Positions 26,601 to 38,600 of a stretch of DNA of 64,000 bases are shown in pieces. How positions within the stretch are numbered: the first letter of the stretch is position 1; every line of letters starts with the position of its first letter. The stretch spans positions 248,001-312,000 of the forward strand of contig JASANG010002922.1 in assembly GCA_030248215.1 (NCBI GenBank), written 5' to 3'. Under the pieces are notes generated by a model. The model made no database searches, had not been told where the DNA came from, and saw nothing but the letters and a program-made list of their open reading frames with translations. The translations under genes and the position numbers were made by a program. This DNA comes from Enoplolaimus lenunculus (taxonomy: Eukaryota; Nematoda; Enoplea; Enoplida; Thoracostomopsidae).

Positions 26601-29600
26601 GGTATCGTATGCTAATTACTCACTTACGCTACCATATGGTAACGGACGGTGACGGAAGGGTGACGGACGCATAACAACGCCACCCTTAGGCTACGGCTTA
26701 GTTCCAGACAACGCCACCCTTAGGCTACGGCTTAGTTCCAGAACGCCACCCTTAGGCTACGGCTTAGTTCCAGAACGCCACCCTTAGGCTACGGATTAGT
26801 TCCAGAACGCCACCCTTAGGCTACGGCTTAGTTCCAGAACGCCACCCTTAGGCTACGGCTTAGTTCCAGAACGCCACCCTTAGGCTACGGCTTAGTTCCA
26901 GAACGCCACCCTTAGGCTACGGCTTAGTTCCAGAACGCCACCCTTAGGCTACGGCTTAGTTCCAGAACGCCACCCTTAGGCTACGGCTTAGTTCCAGACA
27001 ACGCCACCCTTAGGCTACGGCTTAGTTACAGACAACGCCACCCTTAGGCTACGGCTTAGTTACAGACAACGCCACCCTTAGGCTACGGCTTAATTACACG
27101 CTTATCGTTCTGTTGTCAGTAGGCTACTGGCAAAAACACCAACACCACACCACTTACAGTTAGCAAATGTCGAAGTTTATCTTCCGCTTGGTGTAATTCA
27201 CTTTGCACCCGATTCATTTCAGTGTCTCGTTCGGCTAACTTTGCGTTCAATTCGTGTCGTTTCGCGTTTGCTTGTTGTTGTTGCTGGCAAATAAAAAAAT
27301 AGTTGACATAAATTACTGATTCAAATACGGCAGTGCTTCAATAATCCAATTTATCGTCGTTTAGAACCTACACCTTTGCATTTATTTCATAAGTTTGGTT
27401 CTATTTATCGGCCCATGTAAATAATAGAGGCGGGAGAGTTTTTCTGTGGGACTAGAATAGAGTACGCTTAAGCGTTAGACCTAATTTCTTGCTTGGCTTA
27501 GGCTTAGGCCTTGAAATATGCTCATTCTTACGCTTTGGTTTAGGCTTAGGCTTAGGCTTAGGAATATACATATAAGACTGTTCCGCCCCTGTTCTTTACA
27601 TTGGCCTATTTATCAAATTTTAACCGTCAAATAAAGTTCTAGCTCGTAATAATGGGAAGTTTCGAAAAATTCACAAGTAACAGACTCAAAACCGCCGACC
27701 AGATAAATCCTTTACGACAACTTTAGCGTATGTTCCTTTGAACAGATGTCCTGTATCATTAAGCTGCAATATTACAGTAGGTTTTTATTGTTCTAATTTT
27801 TATGTCTAAGCTTAAACTTAGGGTTTGAGATATCCTTGCGCCGATATTAGTTGAACGTTTTTCTGCGAGACTGCCATAGAGAGCTTTAGATATGTTTTTT
27901 GGTTGGGCACCGGCTTTAGGAATAAGCTCATTTTTACGCTTATGCTTCAAAATATGCTTGTACTACTGTTAGGGCCCTGTTCTGTACATCGGTCGGGTAA
28001 TATTACGCTTTTAAACGTAACATTGGCTCCAACTTTTAACCCTTTCTCACATGAATATTTTCTATTTCCCTGAGACCTACTTTTATGCTAGGATTCGAAC
28101 TCCAGTGACTGGCGTGGGAGGCGTATACCATCGCCACTCAGCTATAGGAGCTTGACGCTCGAGCCCGAGGGGGCTCTCACGTCTTGTGGTGATTTAGTCC
28201 TATGTATACGTGTTGCAATTGTTAAACACGGTGCGATATACATTATTTAACGTATATACACTCCGCTTAGTTGCCTATAGGCAACTCAATGTGAGAAGGG
28301 GTTAAACATTGCGATTAGGCATCGGAGAAATAGACTGTTACTCGCCTAAAAGTGACATTGGTCATCCTATTTCAAACTTCCGCGTACCTCACGTGCATCT
28401 TTAATCGTATCATCGAATTCAGCTTTCAAAGCATTCAACTCGCTCTGCAGTCCGTTTAAATCTTGTCTTCCGGTAGTCCGAGCGTCTTTTGACTTTGCAG
28501 AGCAAGCTTTGAGCTCAGTTTGAAGATGAGCAACTTCAGATTCGAGCTCGCGAATTTGGGCTGATTTAGATTTAAGCTCCTAAATATCATCGTCGATAAC
28601 AAAATTAGCACCAATACTTAGTTATCAACCCATCCCCATGCCCTATAAACCACCGATCTTTCGCGTCTATCATTTTCAGAACTAGTGAAATGATGGAAAA
28701 TTTCGTAATTTAGGTTTCAATATATAAGCTAATACGCTAATTAGTTACTAGCCAGCTATTCATTAACCTAATGTATATACACTGCGCTGAATTGCCTACG
28801 GGCAACTCAATGTGAGAAGGTGTTAATCTATTTTACAGGTTTATCAATAGCTTCTTCAAATTCCTCGCAGGTAAACACCACAAATCCTTGGGTACTAAAG
28901 TCAAATCGCTTTTATCAATTCGAATAATGAACGAAATAAATTTAAAAAGTCCTAATTTAGGCTCAGCTATAATTTTACTAATTAGCCTACTACAGCTAGT
29001 AAACGGCTGAGAATTTCAAAATCCCAATGTGAAATTACCACCCCATGATAATAAGATTTCAAACAAAAAACATTATGAAATCCGTTCAGCGGTTCCTGAG
29101 ATTGTTATCGGACGGACTAAACGAATGGACATGCCATCTTTCGAACCCCTGTTATTTTAGTCATCGCCGTACGCAGTTATTCACACACTGGTCGAAATAT
29201 TAGTTAAAAGTATTTGTTACCTTTCTTAATTTGTCAATTTCCGTCTCATATCGGCTCGAAACTTCACGTATGCTGTTTTCAGTTGACTCCGAGTCCGTTT
29301 GAGCGCGTGCACGAAGGACTGCCAGTTCAGATTCACGTTGAGCCAGTTTGTCTTCAAGATCTTGTTGAGTTCGTTTGGCGTCATCTTGACACTAAAAATG
29401 CTAAACTGCACAAGTTAGGCTTTTGAGTAAAAACAAACAGTAAAAGGTTAAAGCATCAAGCCTAGTTTCAGCAACCCTAATTACTGTGTATACTTACCGA
29501 AATAAACAATTGTTTAGACAACGAAAAAGCTTACATAAGAGCCAATGTATACACTTAGTGTTGCATTATCCTTGTCCTACGGCGCCGTCCGTCACTGTCC

Positions 29601-32600
29601 GTTACCCGTACGGAATCGTCAGTCACCGTCAGTCCCTCGTACGATGCCGTCTGTTGCCGTCCGTTACCATAACGTTATTGCACGTTAATAGTTATTTGAT
29701 ACAGTACGGTGACAACTGACGCCGTACCGGTGACGGACGATGCCGTAAAGGTGACAGACAGCGCCAAACGGGAGACGGACGGCGCCATAGGGGTGACGGA
29801 CAGCGCCGGACGTTATGAAAAGAATAACGTCACACTTAGCCATTGCCAAAACAGGCGTAACGCAAGGAAGAAACAGGTCTACCAGTGGCAGATGTATTAG
29901 GATCATTGGGATTCATTTTCTACCGATCCTTTCGTGCCATGAAACTTTGCGGAAATACAAAACTATACCGCCAGCCGGGTGTGGCACCAGAGTAGCGATA
30001 TCATTTTCAAAACGAACCCATCCCAAGTTATCGTTTACCAGCAGATTTGCGTTGAAAATTTTGCGACGAAAACGATTCATCTGCTAGCTTAAAATGTGTT
30101 TTTAAGCTTAATAACTGAAAACTACGGCGAAACTGTAACTCAAGTGAGCCAGCCTGGCAAGCATAAGAGTCGGTGTTTCATTTTCGCCAAAAAACCGACC
30201 GTTTTCACCCGAGACGTTATTCAAACTTCCATCTCAGAAGAAATTATGGTTCAACGTATTAACCTCTCGTGCAGCATTTTTAGCTTTATCAAGCTCATCT
30301 TTAATTTCGTCAAGTCGTTGCAACAAATTGCTTAAATCTTTTAAGCTTTCATCAGACGTTGAGTCTCGTGTTTGCTCAATCCGACCGATTTCACTGTTGA
30401 GTCGATTAAGCTCACATTCAACTCGATACATTTGTTTCTGTTTCTCACGAAGTTCCTGAAACAAATAGTCGTTTTATTGTCAGTTGTATGTACCACCTTA
30501 TCAGTAGTCGGATGATAGTACATGTAAATTTTGACCCAGTCAGACAATGAATACTTTAAATTTGATTGCATGCGACTTGTGATCCAAATTTAACTTCGGT
30601 GCCTGTTGTAGTTCACTTGTTTTAGAACCAATCTGCAGTTACAGATCTAAAAATTAGTGCAGAAGTAGGGCAAGTCAAACGCAAACAAACTGTTGAATTT
30701 CGAACCTCGCAATGCGCTGGTTCCAAAGTTATAGGACCTATCACCAACTGGTGATAAGTGCTACGCACATTTGAAATACGGGCTCAGATCTCAGATGAAA
30801 TAGAAAATATTCAAGCTTGAAAAGATTAAACATAAAAATTTGCACCTACCGATTTTAATTCTTCAATTTCATGCTGATATCGTTTCGCAAGTCGACCGGT
30901 TTCGACGGTTTTTTCGTCAACTTCTTTTTCGTAATCTTCAACTTTTTCAATTAACTGAAACAAAACAAAAAAAATTGGTTAGAAAATTTAAAATCTGAAT
31001 AATTGCGTTGCACAGGGTAGACTATATAGCGTTTTCAAAAAAAGTTTTTCCACGCCATCTTTGAAGGGACATGAAGCCGGTGTGAGCACTGCTGGTATTG
31101 TCGTTTTAGCCATCCCTTCAAAAATTGCAGTAAACACGACATCACCAAGATTTCAGCGTATTTTTGTTTCACTCTAATGTTAGCAAGTTCTTGAACTGTT
31201 CGAACACCCTCTACAGACAGGGCCAGCGATAGGATAGTCGGTCCCCCCAAACAGCTCCGAGCAGCGCACACTAAAATGTTTCGGAGCTCTATAACTTCGT
31301 CCACGAAACATTTTTCAGCTTTCCAAAATGGGCCGCAAGAATCGCCCCCCTATAACTGGGACGTTTGGCAGGCGCTTCCTTCGTGGTCCATGAAAAAATT
31401 TTCAGTTTGCCAAGAGGGGTCCCCAAAAGGTCGGCCCTCCCAAACTGGGGGCGGGGGTTTGGGGCGCTTCCACCGACACTGTCTACAGACCACAGAGCCA
31501 TTTTGCTACAATCTCATATCTTTGTATTCTCACGCTTATTTAGCATCGCTACAAAATTACAGTAATCTAGCGTTAACATTTGCTAAATTTTTAACTAAAA
31601 GATTTATACAAGAAAATCATAAAATAATTTAAAATACATATGCGGTTGAGGATTTTCCGAAAACGTAAACAAACCCCATAATGGAAAGCAATGTTGCCCC
31701 CAGAAACACAACGTACACTGAGGGCCAGAGTAGCCACCCTCATGCCGCTCATTTCGGGTGGTTGCCCTATCTCAAGAAGTGCCCCCACCCTAACGGGATC
31801 TTAATCAAAAAATTTGAAAAATATTTTGATCATCACCAGGGGTCCCGATCCCGAAACTTTGAACGGGCACTGTAACCTGCTCCAGAACTGGCGATATTAA
31901 ACAACTTCCCGGAATGTTTTGCTTACGTCATAATTTTCACATAACTGGTATGCGTATATCGCGTGTTTGCGAATTTCAAAACGCAACTCCAAACCAATAA
32001 TATCGGATACGTCACGAAATGTTTGCAATCTGTACATGATATAATAACAATTGCAACGTGATCGTTACCGAAAATGCAGTAAATATAGCGTTTTATTGCC
32101 AAATCCCCCCAATTAAATTGCTCGCCTAACCTCAGTAAATTCAGTCACCAATCCTTTGTGCTGTGCCGCAAGATGTTCGATCAACCGTTGAACAAAATCC
32201 GGCAGACTGTCCGCATCCAAATCGCGGATATCGTTGCTGGAATCGTGCAAATATTTTGACGCATATTTTTGACACAACTGAAATGTTAACATTTAATATT
32301 TAAAAACAATTTGGGTTAAAATAATGCTTGGTTAAAATGCTACAATAAAAGCGGCGAGCGCTTAAACGACAACGATTGGAACGCCAATGTTTGTTTCAGG
32401 ACCCCAATGTTCTCAAATCAAACCGAATTAACTTTGAACAATTGCACTCGATTTTATAATTCTAACCGTATTCCACCAGCAACCTCTTGTACACTTTTCC
32501 GTCACCGCTTAGGGGTACTGGTTTAGCTCACTCACTCAAAAAGAACCCACACATTTACAAATAAATGTGGTACAATCGCTTTTTACTTTTCAATCAGGAC

Positions 32601-35600
32601 GACTGCCGCCCGTCTGAACCCACGCAATTTCACAGGGGCTCTAATCAGGATAGGGGGAAGGCTGTCGCTCCGTAAACCTTGAAAACTAATTCGGCTCATT
32701 AAATCTTTTCCACATTTTTCGAAATTAGCAGATTTTGTCATAACTTAGATTTCAGATCAGGAGTATATGCTAAGGTTACATTTGAAGGGTAAAGTGTTTA
32801 TAAGGACCGCGTTTTACATCAATCAAAGAATTAAATATCAGCAGTATTGTCTTTGCCATCTCAAGAAATCTTTTTATCAAATAAAATTGTTTTCTGTCAA
32901 CCAAAGGGGAATTTTTTGTTAATACCACAAACGTGAAAACTTGACTTGATACTACTCGAGGGCTGTAGTGACCCGAATAAGAGGGGAGGGACTGATATTT
33001 ATTTGGCCTCTCCAGAGGGTACCCCCTGTAAATTTCGAACTCAACTTTATTTGATCCTGAAGACATTTATACACTACAGTTGGGATAATTGGCATTTATG
33101 GTCTTTAATTAGGGATTAGGGAGTCTATCCGCGTACGGCCTTTTATTAGGGATACGGACTAGTATTGACTGTGACTCAAAATGAAAACACCCGTCTTATT
33201 AGCCCCCCCTTACTCGGGTCACTACAGTAAATTTAGTCATATTTTTGGAATTTTTCTTTTTCAGATTTGCTAACGGTATAGATTATACCAACTCCACACA
33301 ATATCACATTAACTATATTGCTTGCAAAAGCTACTTTGCTAAATTATCGTTTAAGCAGTTGTTAGCGAACACCTAAACGTTGAACAAATATTTTGAAATA
33401 TCGGATAGGCCCAGCCTTTTTGAGAACTGAAAGCCATGATCTGATCTGAGAACTTTAGTTTTTGAACGGGCCTACTCAATAGCGAGCATTCGAAGTGTAT
33501 GCGAACGAACGTCGTCAACCTGAATAAGTTGTTCAATGACTGCATTCAATCCCAAATTTGTATCTTGCAGATCTCGCTGATGTTGTTGAATATCTTTCAG
33601 TTGCCTTTGAATCCGTGTGTTGCCATCAATCAAGCTTGAAAACGCATCTTCCATTGCCTCAAAATCACAAACTGGCTTTAGTTTCGCGATAAAACCGTTT
33701 TTTGTTTGCCCCGGATATTCTTTAACTAACCCATTTCACAGGTTCGGAGGGGGGCGACAGGTGTTGGAACAAACACGGTATGTACAACCCCTGTACGAAA
33801 TTTTGTTCAAAGTTAAGGACCACGCCGGGAATTGAACCTCGGCTCTCGTGCACTCGAGTCAAGCATGCTACCACTACACCATGTCGTCGATTGCAACAAC
33901 TTCATATTCCGGTATATGTCCACATGTATGGCAATTATTGTGCATTTCATACACTTTACCGTGCACATATACCGACAGGTGGAACTCGATTGGTTCAACT
34001 AAAGCTTTGTTTTCAGTGAGAACTACAGTATTCTTAGATATTAATAAGAAAAAATACTAAGAAACGCTGGCAGAGAGTGAACTACAGTACTGAGTTTGAG
34101 CTTATTCCTAATATATTAATAAGAATAAGAGATGTTGGAAGAAAATGCTGCAGGAATACATTTTCAAGGATCGGAATTGTATCGAAAAATTAATGCTTTA
34201 AACTTGAGTAATTTTCTCTTCAAATTATCTTTCCTCAAGAGCAGAACGGCTTTGGCTTTTCAAGCTTTAGAGCGACAATTTAATTCAGTTGAAATCTGCA
34301 TTCAGCACTGAAAACAATAGTGTACCCAGTCAGCTTCCAACTTTTGGCAGGGTTAAAATTACTTTTGTGGCTTCGTGCTGAAAGTGTCTTGCATCTTCGA
34401 CGCGGGATGGATCTGTGGCCGTTGGCCGTTGTGGATATAGTGGAACAGGAATTCGTGATGTAAGCGGTACCGAGTGACCACGAAGAAATGGCTGCAACAA
34501 AAATAGTATCTTCGAAAATACAGAAACTACATTAACACTTGCGTACGCTAACCTAGTAGTTATACCTGTAGTTGCTTACATACGCCAATGTATAGAACAG
34601 GGCCGTAACAGTAGAATAAGCATATTCCTAAGCCTAAACCTAAGCGGAAAAATGAGACTGTACATAAGCCCAAGCAAAAAATATAATTATAGATTAAACT
34701 TTGTCTCTTTCAGTCCCGCAGAAAAACGTTCCGCTCCTGATCTTACAAGGGTCCGAATCTGTAAGGTACTTTCTAAAAGTTTAAACTAACTTGATTTAAC
34801 CTTAAACAAATCCAGCAGCATTAAACTAACTTTCTAAATTAACTAAACTAACAGATGGTATTACGCTTAAACTCATTTCAAATCTTACATATTTCTAGTT
34901 TAAGCTAAACTTAATGAATTCTTAGATACTCATAAGAAATGGACTGAACATGTTACTTAAAATGCATATGTACAACTTAAACTCGCGTTTAAAAACATGT
35001 TAGTCTAAGTTAAACTTACAATTCTAGTTTACTTAGTGCTTCCAGCCATTTAAGTTTTATTTAAACTAATATTCAAGTTTAGTTGCGCTATAATTTAATT
35101 TTAAGTTTTTAGAGAGTAGTAAATAGTTTTTCAAACAGTACGATGCTATACGAATATAAGAGGGTATAATAAGTGTCCACGTTCCAATTTTGAGTCCGAA
35201 TCAATAGCAGTTTATTTTTGTACTTAGAGTTCGTAAATGAATAGAGTCTAAAGTTACTAGTTTGTCCATAAATGACAATTACCCTAAATTAGATTTCATA
35301 CAATGCTTTCCGGACCAAATTAAGTTCAGTTTATACAGCATTTGAATACTCACGGCATACTAATGTTACCTATATTCACAGCAGCATACTACTCAAACCT
35401 TAACCGTAGGAATATTCCTAAAGTAATGAACTTAAACCTTAGAAAATGACTTTAATTAAACAAAAGTATGTGGTCCAAATATTAACTGGAACTGGATTGA
35501 AAAATAAATAACAGCTCGGAACCGAATACAATGGAGGTTCCTTTAGGAACAGCAAAATAAATAACAGTCACCCCCTCTTATTCGGGTCACTACAGTACTG

Positions 35601-38600
35601 TTCATTGTTGGTTAAATATCTGTGCTACGGCCAAAAATCTTCAGACAGGGCTGAGACCCCCTGCATACCCCCTTGGCTACCGGCCCGCATTTATCAAAAA
35701 GTGTTTAATAGATGTGGCACACATCTAAGAACACGGGAACTTGAATACTTTTCAAACCGTTCAGCTTTACCCTCATATGGACTGGCCGACGTCCCATTGG
35801 ATCCATAGCTCCATACCACGGTATTTGGCCAATTCGAGGTGGCAGCGAGGACCGACGCCTACGCAGTGGCCTCTTTGAGACCCTGTATCGTGGCTCAGGT
35901 TGATTTGTAGGTTGTGCCTGAAAATTTTATTAGCATTTAAGCTACAATTTAATACGGTATAGTTTTCTGAACAGTGACAAATTGATAGCGTTTTAACAAA
36001 AGTGTGTTGTTCTTAAGCGGCTTTTAGCTAACGTATTCTGTAACCGCTAGGCTGGAAGGGGCAACAAGCAAAGGTTAACAATTTTGTTGAAGAACCAATG
36101 AGTCAAACAGAAGTCATAGTGTGGAAGTAGTTCGACAGAACAGTTTAATCGCTTAAAAGGTCACTTAAAATCTTAGCTTCATACCGTTAATCGTTAACAG
36201 TCACACTGTTAATTGCAGAGAGTTGATTTTAATTCAAACTGAGTTCAATTTGATGGAGTCTGAATTAGGTGTTTCAGAACTCACAATTCTGAGATTATCG
36301 AAATCATTCTGAGTTAATCAATCAAATTACCTGGAATCAACTCAACTCAGAGTGAGTTAATGTTTAGTTGGCATTAACTCAGAAAAAAGAGTTCGATAGT
36401 TGAGTTAATCAATGAATTAATCAACTCATTTTGAATTTACAGTAATTCATATCTGTAATTTGACATCATCTGCTTTCTAAAACTGCAGATATAGGAAGAT
36501 GCCTTAAGCAATATCAATGTTAATTCTTGCATTACAAAAAACTTTGACTTTGTTTCAGAACCCCTTTGACATATCTACTTGAGCAACGTTCCAATGGGTA
36601 CGCCCCTGAACTGTAAATTACGATCAGTTGATTATTCAACTCCGAGAGTAAATTAGTTGTTTCTGGTTATTCAGACCTCTGAGTGCATTCAACTGATTCT
36701 GAGTTTAAATCAACTCACTAAAATTTACAATGTGCAGGCTCATACTAACCGACCGTGGCGAAGCACTTGTTCGATAATGACGTTTTATAATCGTATGTCG
36801 CCGATGTGGTGTATGATATTCGACATTGTATTCGCCAGTGTCTTCAGCACTTTGCCGCGGTTGACGAACCGCTGTCGACGCGCCATCGCTCACTGGCGAG
36901 GTTTGTGGAGTTCGCAGAGATTCACCACGTATCTAAAATTATCATGCTCTCTCGTTTCGCTCGCGAGTTTTTTCCCCGTTATGGGTGTCGTTTTTAACAT
37001 TTGAGATTTGTGGATCGTCCACTGATTTCAAGCAAGTACAGACCCGTAGACAGCTCTCCTATTTATGGGGGATATGGGTTTTCGTTGACTTACAAGAAAT
37101 TTATCACATCACCAAGGGTTATAGATGCAAAATACGGCGCTCAAGCCCGTTGTATGTGGCCGTCCATTTCAGCGAAGGAGTCCATAAAATTCCAGACAGA
37201 CTCATAATTTGAATAGAATAAGCACTGAATAAAAGTTGCAAGCTTAAGTTTAAGCTTAAATTTCAGCATAAAGCCAACAATAGGTAAACGGTTAAGTAAC
37301 CATGTAAAATAGTTCACATCCTTCATATTTATAAGGGTTCCTGGGGTGGGTAGTAAGTAGCGGTGGGTAGTAAGTAGCATTTGTCACATTGCACTAAGAA
37401 GTGGGATGAACTCATTTCTTTTATCAAATTATAACTAGGGTTGCGAGGAATTTAACATGTACCCTATCAAGTCTCACTGAGTCTACACAAAAAATAAATT
37501 GTCTTAAAATTTCAAGACTCCTACTTTCTTAAATTTCCAAGACATAAATTTCTTATATTTCAGACATAGTAGCCTTAAACGGTTCAGAAATTCGTCTCTG
37601 AAATCGTTAACACAGAAATGACTTATATTCAAGAAATTGCTATTGCCATTTTTGTTCGAACCCCCTCGATTAGGGGGGTTTAAGCAAGAGATTAACAGTA
37701 TGCTTCAGTACACCTACCCCCCCTTAAACAATGGGGTTACAATTTGCTCCTAGCATTACTACGATATAAAACTGCATACAGACCCCTAAACAGGGGGGAG
37801 TAGGCCAAAAACGCAACGCGTGCCGGGTACATTCTTTAGTACACAGAATGTACGCAATTGCACACTCTTGTTATAAAGAGTGATCATCCACGCTTGCTAT
37901 TACCAATTTATAAGACACAAATTTCTTCTTTCAAGAAATAGTTGTCTTATATTCAAGCAATAATTTTTGATTTAAATGAATGTAAAAGAGTTGTTCCGTT
38001 TATATTCTTAAGACTGTATAAATAAATACTCGAATTTCAAAGATATATCAGATTGAGCTCAGACTCCCCCAATCTTAGTTTACGTCTTGGACGTATCTTA
38101 GTTGTAAAATTAGGGTATTTGTTTCAGTTTTAGTCCGACCATTTCGGAGTCGGTTTCTCTTGTAAATATTTGTTTTGTACTAAAGACATATATGTCTTAT
38201 ATTTCAGAAATATTTGTCTTAATATTTCATAAAACAAAGTGTTAAATTTAAGACATTTAAAGTGTGAAAAATTTCAGACCTATATTTCTGAAAATTTTAA
38301 GAAAGAAAACTTTGAAATTCAAGACATGTCTGGACTCTGTATTAAGAGACAATATATTTTGTGTGTAGTATTAAACGGAAACGAAATGTCTATAAAATAT
38401 GTCGTTGGAAATATAATCTGTTTCATACACGGGCGGAATGCGTGATAGGTAACGCGTAATATAATACTTGCGAGAACTGTAAAACATATTGGTCTACACT
38501 GCCCCAACATTTTAAAGTTTACGGTCTTTTCCAGGACTTATAAGCCTAAGACTGGGCGTAAGCCCTTTGAAAGGGACTTGTATAAAAGCTAAAAAATATA

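Noticed and set aside
33480-33520. Longer version of coiled-coil exon 5 using a GTAGGC donor
   Set aside because: Its phase would not match exon 6; the GTTGAC donor at 33519 gives the phase 0 needed.
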